From contig JADNYV010000092.1 in the NCBI GenBank assembly GCA_015501055.1, positions 1 to 64,000 of the forward strand: a stretch of DNA of 64,000 nucleotides, read 5' to 3'. This document shows positions 21,813 through 33,614 of this stretch, in pieces. The stretch's first letter is position 1, and every line of letters starts with the position of its first letter. The position numbers and the translations under genes were made by a program. The notes under the pieces are model-generated. The model did not search any database. It was not told where the DNA came from and saw only the letters and a program-made list of their open reading frames with translations. This DNA comes from Mucidula mucida. Taxonomy: Eukaryota; Basidiomycota; Agaricomycetes; Agaricales; Physalacriaceae.

Positions 21813-23213
21813 ATGTTCCTTCCCTCCCAGCTCCTCCGTCGAGATCGTGAACCTCCTTCACCTCCCCGAGCGCCCCTATCACTGCCTTTCGAATTGATAG
21901 CTGAAATTGCCCACAATGTGAGCTGCTTTAGCACGTTGTGTTGTGATACATTGTGACCTTGTTTCCTAGTTCGATAGGTCCGAATTGAAATGCCTCCGCC
22001 AGGTCAACTACGCGTGGAATGTCGCCATCCGCCCTATGGTTTTGGATACCCTAACCATTTCCGCTGCGCCGCTCTTATTGGAGCGTGGATACCGCGCGCC
22101 CCTCAAGCGCATTTGCTCTGATCCCGAGTTCTCTTCTATGGTGAAAGTTTTGCGGGTATGGGTCGACATTGATGAATTTCCTGCCATGTTCAATCCTGTC
22201 TCGCTCGACGCGCAAGAATATGGGCGGCAAATGGGAATGGAGACTCGGTGGGAACGGTGGCAAAGGGCGCGGCGTGCGTCAGCGAAAGAAAAGGCCATGA
22301 AAGTCTTTTTGAAGGCCCTTCTCGTCGCAGTCCCGAAGCTGATCTCTTTACACCGAGTCGAGTAAGTTACATCACCCCCCACAAATGATGCAAGTCTAAT
22401 TGTACAAACAGACTGCGATGGGGCGACTTGGACGATATGGATGCAGCGCCAGTTCTGGCAAACGCTATCGTTCCGTATCTTGTCGCGCTGCCGAAGCTCA
22501 CTTGCCTAGTCATCGAATCGTACTCTCCCCTCCCTTCAGTCCTGCTTTCATTTCAGCGCCTCGAACGTTTAGATGTTATCTGTGCCTCGGACTTAACGTC
22601 TCTGTCTGCTATCATCGCGAACAATCCCAAATTAAACGCTCTAACGCTCGGATGCTATAATGACAACACAATGGCGCCTTGGAAATTAGGCTTCCCCCCG
22701 CCCCCGCCCTTGGACACTCTATTCCCATCTTCGACATCACCTGTCGAATCACTAACCATCTCCCATTTCCTCTTGACTGAACTGCCCCATCCGTTTCATG
22801 GCTTCCAGAACTTGAAATCACTCCGCCTTTTCGATGGAGAGCCGCGCAATATGTCGGAGGCTTTTTGGGAAGGCATGGCCCGCGAGGGTGTAAGATTGGA
22901 ACGGCTGGACATCACGTTTGCGACAATAGCTATGGCGCGATACGTCGCCTCATATTCTGGCTTGCAATGGTTTTCTTTGGACGGGGCGGCTTATGGGGGC
23001 GGCTCGAAGTCGTTGTGGAGTGTATTTCGCCTGGCACTTGCAAAGCATGTGCATGTCCTCAAGGCCGTTGACATAAAGCTCTCTGGGCATTTTCGTCTCC
23101 ATTATGGACCCGATAATTACGATGTAAACTCACTGGAGGTTGTGGGCGGCCAGTTATGCTTGATATCGCATCTGAGCACCGGTGGGTACCGATGCCAGGA
23201 GTTGGGGCGGTAG
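21813..23213 (+). CDS. F-box-like / LRR-like protein
   Basis: Three exons: the first (from the ATG at 21813) ends in LSLPFELIAEIAHN, the start of an F-box-like helix. After an intron of about 50 nt, the second begins FDRSELKCLRQVNYAWN. The third joins near 22410 as ELRWGDLDDMDAAPVL and runs to the TAG at 23211-23213. Leucine-rich segments (LPKLTCLVIESYSPLPSVLL, FQRLERLDVI, FQNLKSLRLF, YSGLQWFSL) match those of the 7.2-8.8 kb gene in order, including the SYSPLP block and the SYSGL block. It is therefore a distant paralog, likely a substrate adaptor of an SCF ubiquitin ligase by family analogy. All exons are open. Confidence 0.72.
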
Positions 23214-24540
23214 GGACGCTGCTGTAATTGGGTGCCGATAATATACCATACTTAGTCTTCAACGGCTTTTCTCAGTCGTGACACACTAGCATGAGAGCCC
23301 CAGCGCCTAGCGTAGTCGTATAGCGCGACTTTACAAACAAAATGAATTACTATACTGTACGCGGGTGATGTTCCCATTTACAACTGATAAATATGTTAGC
23401 CACGTCTAGGGACTGAAGTACTCACGTGTGTATACAATAAGTGCGCAATCCAGCATCCCACAAAACTCACAACAAATATCGCCAGCCAACGCAAAGGTTT
23501 TAACTCGAAGGCGCGGCCCTGCTCATACACGATTTCAACTCGTCTTTCCTGATGGTGGCGTGTAGACCTTAGTGAAGTGATTCAAAACGGACACAAAGAC
23601 GCCACTCACAAGCAGTCCATGCCTTAATCCAGAGGTACGTGAGAAGGATAGGGCGGCATAAATGCTACCATCGCTACTGGCGATCGCTGGTGGTAGCTGT
23701 AGAGGGAGTGATCTAGAGGGCCGCACTTGGTCTTCGTTTGCATGTACCAGAACGGCGTCGTTAATGTCGTTCTCCCACGGGTGAGGGTTTCTGCGTGGAG
23801 GCGGGTGAAGGGTCGGCTGTTCCATGAAGGTGTAGGGAGTCAAGAAGCGACATTATAGTATTCTTGAGGACCTACGACGTGTTATATGAGCGAGAGATGA
23901 AAGACTGAAAGACATGATTCGAAACAAAGTCGAAACAAAGGGAATGAGCACTTGGAAATTACGATAACGTTTAATGAAGATGGAGACAAAGGAGTACATC
24001 ATCCGTACACGAGTCGAACATGATGATGAGTTGCAGACAAAGAACGTACCGAATGGGGTTTCGGTGGTAGGCGCGGGACGGAGCCAGAGCTCATGCTGTC
24101 GCGAAAATTAAGAGGCGGGACGATGAACGCGTCAAGTTGTATACAGTTGTGTATACCAATGCGTGACCGTGAAATTCTCACGAGTCTCCCGTTTTCAAGC
24201 ATTTCAGCTTCAATTCACCCGTTCTTCATGAAAAACTGTACCGATGATATCGATGAGCATTCTCTGATATCAAGATTTTTCGAGCTCGTTTTCTGATGTC
24301 TCGGCATCTATGGAACTTCCTCCGTCGACAGCGACTGATTGCTTGGATTTCTCATCCGTTGCCCAATCTTGCTCCCACGCGCATAGAGTCCGAACAGAGG
24401 AGCTAGGTTTACCTATTTCCACTCGATTATACTTGGATCGAACGCCAAACGCAGTCAATGTCGACAACAACAGCAGCAGATATCATTGATTCAATTCTGA
24501 AGAACCGATTCTCATGTCGATGTTACCCGGCCCCGCAATT
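23214..24540. other. Long intergenic stretch, no gene supported
   Basis: About 1.3 kb with only short frames (largest about 100 codons at 23535-23843 on the minus strand, Pro/Arg-rich, no recognisable domain). No repeats or RNA genes recognised until the CACGGTAGC array begins. Confidence 0.4.
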
Positions 24541-24930
24541 TGGCCGTGGCCGCTACCGTGCATGCACGGTAGCGGCTCACGGCCGCACGGTAGCACAGCC
24601 ACAGCCCAAGTTGCGCCACCTTCCACGTCCCCAGGAGCATCTATTTTCAAGCGGATGAGTTATGCGTCGGCTATAAAATGTATCAATGAACACATCTTGG
24701 TAGCAAAACTTTGTGTGGTCAGACCAAAAATCACCAAGAATGAGCAAAGTTTTTCTGGTGGCCGCTACCGTGCGCACGGTAGACCCTGCACGGCCCACGG
24801 TTGCACGGTACTCACGGCAGCGGCCACGGTCGTCTGCACGGTAGCGGCCACGGTACTCTTACGTCACGCACGGTAGCGGCAGTAATGCGAACACGGTAGC
24901 ACGGTAGCACGGTACTCGCACGGTAGTGCT
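24541..24930. repeat. CACGGTAGC repeat array, block 1
   Basis: Many irregular copies of CACGGTAGC and its complement GCTACCGTG occur in two clusters (24541-24600 and 24755-24930). At 24549-24576 the two orientations form a perfect 28-bp palindrome centred on TGCA. The block abuts the degraded 3' end of the sphingomyelinase-like remnant. A second block occurs at 26.67-26.79 kb. Confidence 0.8.
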
Positions 24931-25194
24931 CACGGGCGTGACAAGCGCGTGACAGCATGTTACACCTGCGTTACCGTTTGACTTTTGGATCTTCCTAGAA
25001 TTACTCGTTGATGGTCCTACATCAATGAATATATGTCCAGGGATATGTATACCGCTGTTTGATACTCCGAATGTCACGAAGAAATCTCCGCTATTCCCTC
25101 CGAAGTTCTAATGTCCTTTTAATCGTTGGGAATGCTCCTGGCAGACTGGTTAGATCCAATCCGGACCCTCCGTATGCCTTAATCATTCCTGATA

Positions 25195-25845
25195 CTACGG
25201 ATTCCACTCACATGTCGCCCCCCGCTTCCATTTGCCAACCCGCTGCCGGTGGCACCAATTGCACGTACTTACTGAAGGAATCAGAGCCTGACACATGTGT
25301 CCGATGATCCATGCTTTTTGGCCAGCTTCTTCGGCAGCTTGGAGTTTTTGGACTGCAAAGGCCATTATGCCATTGGGGTCAGGACTGGTAGTGACGTTGA
25401 GAACAGCGTAAATTGATACAGGCATGCAACAAGGTACTGCTGCTCGTCCGAGTCGTATATCCAGAGACTAAGAATGAGGCATCAACAGCCAGGACGATGG
25501 AATACGAGGGAAAGCTGGCTTTAGATTGTACCAGTACACGGTATTCAGCGAAATTATACTTTATCGCAACTCAGTCAGACGACGACGAGAAGAGGAACTA
25601 AAGATATACCCTAAATTTGTTCCTGGTGCGACCACAGAGTAGCTTCCAGAGTGTTACTTCAGCTGCTCGGCGGCCGTGGCGTTGATCCAAGGCGCCCACT
25701 CGGAACTTGCTGCCTCAAAAACATATTGTGCATCGTAACCCGTCGCATCAGCAGCTGGGGTGTCACTTGTTGAGAAGTTGTTTGCTGGAGCAGCCTCACT
25801 GGTAGTCAAATAAGTAGCCACGAATGAAACAATCACTGTCACTTA
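25195..25845 (-). pseudogene. Acid-sphingomyelinase-like phosphoesterase remnant
   Basis: Minus-strand exon pieces appear in the order expected for acid sphingomyelinase-type metallophosphoesterases. They are: TYLTTSEAAPANNFS with YDAQYVFEAASSEWAPWI (25.84-25.65 kb); SGSYSVVAPGTNL, then IISLNTVYWYN (25.65-25.53 kb); and SIYAVLNVTTSPDPNGIMAF with AGQKAWIIGHM (25.42-25.30 kb). The metal-binding GNHD motif expected just before TYLTT reads SFVA instead. The Pro after GHM is lost, and no GHTH motif follows. The N-terminal D.HxD part is not visible upstream. Intact members are secreted and cleave sphingomyelin or related phosphodiesters. Without its catalytic motifs this copy is most likely dead. 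Exact exon ends are uncertain. Confidence 0.6.
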
Positions 25846-26664
25846 CCGTAGTAACAAGTTGTCTCAAAGGACAAGAAATATAATAATCGGGAGACAAGGG
25901 ATCACAAGCTACAGACTCAGTTTTGGCGACTAACACGTGAAAAGCATAACCAGGATATGAGACACCCCGACCGGCGACAAGCGCTCTCCAGTCCGTGGTG
26001 TCCCGCCTCATATCGGCGAGCCATTGATGCCAACCATGCGCGACCCAGGCATAGCCTGCACATGAATCCGTCTGTATCCCGCTTGTATGTACTTCCGCAC
26101 CTTAATTTCTGATCGCCCACCCGGGGATCGCGCTTGCTCTTGCGCTCGCGACTTATGCTGCAGGCTGTGGAATATCAGGATCAGCATTGGCGTGGTGGAG
26201 TCTCACCCACAGCAGCAGGAGAGAGGGTACGTGAAGGCTCCCATGATCGGTGGAGCAGAGCAGGACCAAGTTGATGGAAAGGAGACCTTTCATCTCTGTC
26301 TGGTGCGTGTGAGGGCGGCGGCAGATAGAAACTTGGTCCTGCTGGAGCGCCGAGAGCATTTAACGAGTTCGTATTTTACGAGGGTGACCTTGCGGCAGTG
26401 CGTTACATTGCCGAGAACAGTAGAAGACGTGCTTGCAATGGTACGGGTGGAACCGAGGGGACTTGCAATGGAAAATACCATATTAAAATTAGAGAAGAAA
26501 GCTATGCTGTATGCACCACAGGATAGTAAAGAAGGAAACGAGATATATCCAAGGTGTTAATAGACGTGTCGTGATAGATGCTGGCGAGTGAGAGTCAAGA
26601 CGGGATCGCCCCATAACAGCGTTACGCCTTCAAGTCACAGTGTGACCACATCTTCGTAACGCTG

Positions 26665-26790
26665 CGTGCCACGGTAACAGGGTCCATCACGGCAGTGATG
26701 CACGGTAATGATGCACGGTAGCGGCCACGGTAACGGTAGCGGCCACGGTAGCGTGCACGGTAGCACGGTAGCGGCCACGGCACTTTTGTG
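26665..26790. repeat. CACGGTAGC repeat array, block 2
   Basis: About ten copies of CACGGTA or CACGGTAGC, some as GGTAGCGGCCACGGTAGC, within about 120 bases. Same motif as block 1 about 1.8 kb away. It sits immediately 5' of the truncated nitroreductase. Confidence 0.8.
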
Positions 26791-26929
26791 GTGCCCGATG
26801 TTACCTGCCTACCCCTGTTCCGCGCTCTACGGTTGAGGACATAATCGACGTGGCTCGTCATTCGCCTTGTTCCAGCAACTTGCAGTGCGTGTCTTTCTTA
26901 GGCGTCAGTGTGCTAGTATGTTCTTATCG

Positions 26930-27639
26930 TATATTAGGCCTTGGACCAAGGTTTATTGTCTTAGCGGTGACGCGCTGGCATCAGTTTCCAACGACATGCT
27001 GGATGCGTACCTTCGAGATCCTACGGGGCATCGTGCAGAATACGATTACTTTCCCGCTGAGATGCCAACGCCGTACACTTTACGGCGTCAAGAATTCGGC
27101 CGACTTTACTATGGAGCGTATAACGTTGAGCAACATGACGTCGAGGGTCGAAGACGGGTTATGGATAACAATTAGTTTGTATACTCCTCGTGTTCACCAA
27201 ATCTTGGTAGTAAATTCTACGGTGCACCCGTGGGTCTCATCTTTACTGTGGATAGAAGGCTCCGCCAGAGTACTACACCCACAGATGCTGAAGGTGTATG
27301 TGTTACTGAGCTGCTTCCTTGTAGGTTCGTGGTTAAACTTGGCATACTTTCTTCAGAGCGTCTTCATCGCCGCTCGCGCTCGAGGCCTCGAAACCGTTTC
27401 CTTGGTAAGATCCGTCTGTAGAAAGACGAACTATGACTTGTATCTTTGGTTATAGCAAGCCATTGCGGAGTTCCATAACATTATTCGCCCCCCGCCTCAA
27501 TGTCAGTGACGACGAGATGATTGTGGTCGGAATGGCAATGGGATATCCGGACCTGGACAAAGTCGGACGGTTCAATTGCGCGCCACAGAAGCATCCGGTG
27601 TCCGATATTGCAGAGTTCCTTGGCTTTGACGAAGCTTAG
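26930..27639 (+). pseudogene. Nitroreductase family (FMN) gene, 5' truncated and frameshifted
   Basis: Spliced pieces match nitroreductases of the FMN-dependent type. They run: RPWTKVYCLSGDALASVSND; PTPYTLRRQEFGRLYYGAYN (26.95-27.17 kb); after an intron FYGAPVGLIFTVDRRLRQS; after a second intron WLNLAYFLQSVFIAARARGL; then ETVS/QAIAEFHNIIRP and finally VSDDEMIVVGMAMGYPD with EFLGFDEA. The N-terminal FMN-binding RxSxRxF and SxxNxQPW parts are missing: the frame starts in non-homologous sequence next to the CACGGTAGC block. A 1-nt loss in the C-run at 27488-27494 separates IIRP from RLNVSDDE. A homopolymer sequencing error could explain the shift but not the missing N-terminus, so it is called a pseudogene. 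Confidence 0.7.
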
Positions 27640-28233
27640 AAGTGCCGGCGAAAGCTCATTTGTAACATATCTTATGAGATATGATGATGCCTTTCTACTT
27701 GACTGACTACTGATTCCAACGAGTCCATTCTTACCATGAACAGAACCTTAGGCCCACATGAAACCAGCACTGCCTGTACGGCTCTGACCTTTTGCGTAAG
27801 GCGCATCGTAACCTACCCCCCCCCCCAGGCCCTCAAGCTTGCACATATCCCCAAAGTACATTTTTTTTTCTTGCTACGTTAAATTTCCTGTCTTCTTCAA
27901 CTCTGCTCTGGACAAATAACTCTACAGACACGCAGTCTGCCAAGACCTTTAGCATCGCGATCAGCACTGGTGACGGCGGCCCGAGGCCCTCAAATTCCCG
28001 ACACTGTTCATTTAACCCAAGGCGACGCGGGAGGACGAGATCCGAAGGGCCCATGTGATTTAATGCAAAGATGAAGGTAGTATAGTGAGATTATAATAAT
28101 GGTACTAAAGTACGCATCACTATTGTTTCACTGTAGCTTGCAGCGAGGTAGTCCCGCCAGCGGTGGCATTCCTAGTCTCTGAGGTCAGTGAATGATCACT
28201 AATGTGAGAGTTGGGCGAACCTGCTGATGAAGT
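27640..28233. other. Intergenic, no gene seen
   Basis: About 590 bases, including an uninterrupted run of nine or more C near 27816 and a T-run near 27865. No supportable exon. Confidence 0.35.
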
Positions 28234-28866
28234 CTATGGAAGCTCTCGCAATATGTCCTTGACATAGCGACCGTCTGGCGCAACTGGATCTGATCTGTGG
28301 CGGGGATCAGAATTTGCCAATCTCCTCCAGTTTCACTCCATCCTCGTAAGTCTTGTGTATACTAATGTTTCGACGGCGCACAAATGTGGGATGGAGCCGT
28401 ATTCTATGACCCGTGGATGTATCCTTCTCGGGTTGTGGCGAAAGGTGATCGTCTCTGAAGCTACGGTGTTGACGGTAAAAAGCTCATTACGCCCATCACG
28501 AGGGTGTCGATGCATTCATCGTAGCTCTCGTCTGTTTCCCTGAGAATACGCCTAGAAAGACACTCAACGCAGGAGAAGAGTGTCTCCCAACTAGATCACT
28601 TACTGAATACCGTTCTCGTCCGTCATGGTGGTCTGTTTTCGACTTCAGAAAGGTCAAAGGTGTCGTTACCATAAACGTCGTTCTGCTTACTGAACATCGA
28701 AGAGGTCTTGAGCTAGATATCGTCTCCATATTTTGGGGGGAGATGGTGTGACCTTAGCTGCGAAATGTTCAAGAACCAGTTGGCATTCGGTCTTGCGATG
28801 GTCCTCGTATATCTGTATCAGGTAGTCAATATTATAGTCGCTTGGTGGGTAGCTCATAGGAGTCAT
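28234..28866 (-). CDS. Small unknown protein of the duplicated module, copy A
   Basis: Assembled from four exon-like pieces on the minus strand. The first starts MTPMSYPPSDYNIDYLIQIY and contains VLEHFAAKVTPSPPKIWRRY and LAQDLFD. Later pieces read RILRETDESYDE, SETITFRHNPRRIHPRVIEY and PDGRYVKDILRELP, then TAG. Each piece has a counterpart in the same order at 33.6-34.3 kb (LVESFAELVTPRPPTAW, LIETAESYEQ, DSETRDRVRLQPHIRQP, YDSLYGQSIRDLL). This supports a real, duplicated gene of unknown function. Splice sites are less certain than in copy B, and a piece is shorter, so this copy may be degenerate. It lies directly downstream of a DUF6535 gene, as does copy B. Confidence 0.45.
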
Positions 28867-29314
28867 TCGGAAGATGTGGTGGTGGTGTGGCCACCCTCCT
28901 CCTTTTTTGACATTCCTCATATACGTTTCATCATAGTACGAACAATAATGAGACTGATGTCCTCTCTGTTGTTCTTGTAAGAGGCACAATTATGCAAGAC
29001 TTGTCTGTAGAACAAGCCAACGGTAGCCTCAAGCTTGTTGTCCACTATTGTTTGCTTTGCGATCAACATTGATCTCTTTGCCATGCTGTGTTCAGTACTC
29101 GGCGTTTACTGATACGTCCGTGAGTGCAAGTTGATATCTTTCTTGTGCATTGAACCGACTCAATTGGTACTGATGACATTTTGGTACAGTATAGCGAAAG
29201 AAGATATCGGTGACATTCGTTAAGCCATCTCATGTTCGTCGACGTCGACCACGTCTTCGGAGCTTCTGGTAAAGAAGGTTCCGAGTAGCGAGAGCATCTT
29301 AGAAACATTAAACC
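28867..29314. other. Intergenic between module genes
   Basis: About 450 bases between the small gene and the end of the DUF6535 gene, both on the minus strand. Contains a TAAGCCATCTCAT string that recurs in the corresponding interval of copy B (about 34765), showing that the intergenic DNA was duplicated as well. Confidence 0.4.
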
Positions 29315-32300
29315 TCACGGTAGTACAAAAAACAAAGACCAGTGCACCTTATGTCCCGAACTCATGCCTTTGGTCCGAGTAGGCCGCCCGCGCACATCCC
29401 GAGCGAATTCGCGGAATGCTGCAAATACCTTGTCGTATGGCTGATAATCCAGAGGTAATTTTAGCATGAAAGCGTAGCGAATCCGCAGCGACTGCTCAGT
29501 ATGACGTTGGTATCCATCTTGAACGACTTGCGACTCGAGGAACTGGTTCAACTCCCCGAGGCAAGGTTCCCACAACTCTGAACCAATGTAAGACGCAAGC
29601 GACCACAGTTCCTTACGACGTTCGACATCCGATAATATGAACAGTTTACAGAGGAGAAGCAGATTCGAGGGAGTCTCGAGGTCCTTCCAGACCCGCGCAT
29701 GAACAGGCGCGGATACTTGTCTTAGCACATCCAGTCCTCTAACGAATGCAGCAGCAAGAAAGTACAATGCGGTTCGATCAACATGGGCGAAGGACCGATT
29801 ATTACACCCAAAGCAGGAAGTGCTCGTTTGCTTCAACCAGTCAACGGAGATTAATCGCGTATAGAGCTTAGGAAGCAGCACCGAACACTTGGCGCGGGTT
29901 GCAGCCTCGAGAACATCTACCAAGAGCGCGCTGCTGGTGAGCAAATCGAGAGACCTAGATTCATCGAATATGATGCGGATGAGAATCACGGCAACAGACT
30001 CCGTCATCCAGACTCTGTACTCTTTGATGAGTTCCGAATCTAATAACATTGCTCTGAAAAGAGGATGTAGGAGGCGTTGCTTCTCAGCTAAAAGCAACGG
30101 TTCCTCGTCGATGATAGACGTCACGGTGTGGAATATCGCGCTAGGAATATTCGGGTGATGGGTGTGAAAACCACCACGACCGTCCAGACCGATACTGCTT
30201 TCCATACCTGTTATGAGCCGCGAAATCGGTGAAACTAAAGTCACGTCACGAGGAAAGCCTGTCAAGTGGATTGAATGAAGCTGGATGAGAGCATGTCGAA
30301 GGCGGATGTCACTGGGAATGCCGTCGTAGACAGGCTCCTTGCAAGACGAGGGGTAAAATACGCCTAAAATGAACTCGGAAAGGGACGGAATCAAGAATGC
30401 CTGCACTGCCTTCTCGAGATTCATCACCTCTGTAGTACTAGCAGTGTGCATCGAAGTTTCAAGGACAGACAAAGTGCAATCTATTCCGTAGTCAGGGCTG
30501 ATGTGCGAGACTTCACCGTAATTGCGAAGGGTACAGGAGTATACATGTCCCGGCGATCCAAGTCGTTGGGCGCAGGAGAGACATGTATGTGATTCCAAGA
30601 AGAACCAGGATATAAACCTTTGCCAGACGGGAGAGTTGTCATGCATCCCGAGCCACTCTGTCCCGGATCCGAGCGCGTTCCGTAAGATCTGAACCCAGAC
30701 AGCGATATCATGTTCGGTAGATGGCGTCAATATTTCATGTGATAAGAAACGCGCAGCGTTTTCTGCTTCATAGAAATTGAGGAGACGCGGAAGAGAATCT
30801 GGAGCCGCCATGTGCTGTGGTGGCCAAGCCAGGTCCTTCTCGGGCGACAAGCGAATGATACATCTGACTAAACGCTCGTAGGCTGGTTGAGCTACAATCT
30901 CCTGGTATTCCGAGGCGTACAAAGCAGTATTGACTGCCTGCTTGAGGACATCCACTGGGATCGCTTGCGTGATCAGGGGTATACTCCTCAGAGGAAGGTC
31001 TCCTATCGCCTGCAGAACGATCATCTGAACGCAGGTGTTCGAGGAAACACCGTATAACCAAACAGATGCCTGAGCATCAATAGTGTATGATCCTTGATGT
31101 ACGATGGCTTTTTCGGCATCAGCAAGTGACGGCGGAGCGAATTTGCAGTGCATAGTAGAAGTGCACAGAGGATGTGCGGACTGATTGGGAATAGACATGG
31201 TAGTATGGCACGACTCGCAGGTGGATGTAGCTGTACGTGATTCGAAGTTCAGGTCATCAGGACACGGACCGCTTTTCTTGATCAAGCGGGATAATCGCGG
31301 CCACGACAAAGATCTGACAGTGTTCTGCAGGTGGCGAGAAATGATGTACGCATAGTGTGTCAATGGCGTCTTGTAGGGACACGCAGGGTCGAAAACGGGA
31401 AGGATGTTGGTAACAAGATACGCTGCCAACGCAGCGGCTACAACGACGGAGATTGATGCGGTCATGCGCCTGCTCAGCGAGAGAAGCAACAGGATGAGAC
31501 CGGCACAAAAAAAGCCCAAAGCGACGTGCATCACGACGGGAAGTAGCCCAATGATAACAGGTACATGCCACTCGGACAGGTTCGTGAAACGAAACTGTCT
31601 TATGCGACTACGCTCCCGGTAGGTCCCAAGTTGGATCGAAGTACGATATTCGTGTATCCACTGCTTGGTGAGCACGGCGATGAGCGCGGTTGTCAAGCTA
31701 AGGGCCAAACTGGTGAACCACAGGCCGTTAACCCAAGTGGCTGTGGATGTCGGACGGAATGTCATGTTCGGGGTAAGGGGCGAGTGGGCTACACTGCTCG
31801 AGTTAAGCCCATCCATGCTGGCCCTCTGAAGGTGTACAAGCTCAAAGACGAGGTATGAAGTCACTTCGCTGTTGTCGATCTGGAGCGTCTGGAAAGTTTG
31901 CGTGACGAATGTGGAAACGACACCAGAGAACAAACCAGCCTATTCGACCGATAAGTCAGGGTATGGTAGATGTAGATTTTGACTCACAAAGACAAGTAAC
32001 ACGTCGAGAGCATCAGTCCAATTGGCAACTTTATCGGCATCAACTTTAGCGCTCTCGGCAAGATATGTCCTCCACATTCTTGCTCTTTCGCCCATCTCTT
32101 GGTGAGGTTGGTCCTCATTAAAATTGTTTTCGTAATCGAATGGGTCCTGTGCTAGGAACAATTTTAGCGAAATGGCTCGAGAAGATGAAAAGAGCAACCG
32201 ACGATTATGCAAATGCAACTTAGAATGCCGTACTCCAAAGAAAGGGCCTCTAGACTGCTCTCCTTCTTGAAAACGCGCGTACCACTTTGCTATTCCATCA

Positions 32301-32743
32301 GCGTCTGCGTTTACGCTACGGTCGGGCGTATGAACGTCCTGGAATTCAAATTGATAGTTGTCTTCTGCCAGCAGGTTCTTGGGGAGTTCGGGGAGATCCG
32401 TCTCGAAAGAGGACGGGCTGCACATTTGAGGTGGGCGACTATCGTCTGAGCGTGGCGCATGGATGTAAGAAGACATGCTGTAGGGGAGTACAAGACCGCG
32501 GGTCCACATATAAAGCGAGTTTCGGACCGAATGATCCTCATCTACAGCGTGGTACAGGTCTTTCATCCTAAAAGCGGATAAGAACACGTATGAACGCGCT
32601 CTAAATTGAGAACTGACCAGCGACAGGTAAATCAGCCTGTGCAAATACCGCGTCTTGTAATCTAATGGGGTAACCGCCGGGATCCAGATGCGTGTACGAT
32701 TTGTTCTTGGAAAAAGGGCACGTCGCAAGCGGCTGCTGGCCAA
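29315..32743 (-). CDS. DUF6535 multi-pass membrane protein, copy A
   Basis: The main exon (29315-31933) follows an intron at about 31934-31985, whose upstream exon ends ANWTDALDVLLVF; joined, it reads VFAGLFSGVVSTFVTQTFQ-like sequence. This is the start of the DUF6535 domain, frequent in agaricomycetes. Hydrophobic segments follow: GLWFTSLALSLTTALIAVL, VPVIIGLLPVVMHVALGFF plus CAGLILLLLSL, and SISVVVAAALAAYLV, giving about four membrane helices. A soluble C-terminal region of about 650 residues follows, Leu-rich and without a recognised domain. A further intron near 32160-32230 precedes AQDPFDYENNF. The start MASSRLRRALF (32743) lies in the 758-bp block shared with copy B; an internal ATG (MSSYIHAPRS) is an alternative. 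Function unknown. Confidence 0.75.
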
Positions 32744-33319
32744 GGTTGTCAGCGAGTCATAGTGCTGTGCTGGACCAAGATATATTCCTACGATCTAGCT
32801 GCGGTATGCAGTGGTCGCTCACAGACTGCTTTTCTTCCCACGCTCGCACGAAAATTTCGGATCAAGAAATTCATGATGCATACGATCAAGAGCATGTCAC
32901 TGCATTTATTCATCAGAGCATGACCAGAAGGTGAGAGCGAGGGCCCACAAAGCTAATTGCGCCACAGCAGACGCCGTTGATGCGGTCAGATGTCTGATTA
33001 CACCGGCGCTAACAGGACTTCTAAGTTTAAGCGAACAACAGAGCAAAGATAGCGCCACGCCGCCTCAGCGCGAGAGAAAAAGAATCCGGATCTTACGAGT
33101 AGAAGAAGACATTGCGCGATCACGCTTGTCGTGTTCGGAAAACCATTCAGAGGCTTGACGACCAGGTACCTTGAGCGGTTGACTCCTTGCCGGAGGGGGC
33201 GCATACTTCCAGGCAGGAATCGAAAGTAGAAGGCCAAATCAACCAAAATGGGTGGTTTGTTTGGTTATTTCGGCAGATGGAGCCAACCCGGCACGGCCCG
33301 CTCATTTCAAACGCGCCTT
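32562..33319. repeat. 758-bp 5' block, nearly identical to 38110-38868
   Basis: This block covers the first exon and upstream region of DUF6535 copy A. By eye it differs from the block at 38110-38868 only by one substitution (33271) and one 1-nt indel (about 33285). Identity stops abruptly on both sides: at the left the coding sequence drops to clearly diverged, at the right the sequences become unrelated after CGCGCCTT. The offset is 5,548 bp. Confidence 0.9.
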
Positions 33320-33614
33320 GTAGTGCCCGCTGAACAAGACTCGACCTCGGTCTGCGCCATGTCATGAAAGAAATATACTTACACGCTCATGATCCGGCAA
33401 TGCTACGCGGCGTATGAGGTTGAATATCGCGGAGTTCAGTAGGTCGGGAAGTCAACTCTGAAGTGGCCGAGCCACAGTCATCATTCCAGCATTTAAATAA
33501 TGTGCGGTATAGGCGTCACCTCTGTGATCTAGGTGCTGAATGGGTCTGAAGTCTCGAGGGCTATAATCAGAATCGTCACCGAGAGTCAAAGAATATTGCA
33601 ACCTAGCTTCAAGT

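Noticed and set aside
23535..23843. Minus-strand frame of 102 codons
   Set aside because: Pro/His/Arg-rich, no start context, no recognised domain.
26153..26481. Possible N-terminal exons of the sphingomyelinase-like gene
   Set aside because: Frames here show no DxHxD or GDxxY motif and cannot be joined to the recognised exons.
32692..33158. Plus-strand frames identical at 38240-38706
   Set aside because: Identical because the 758-bp block is duplicated, not because of selection on protein; no domain and no splice context.
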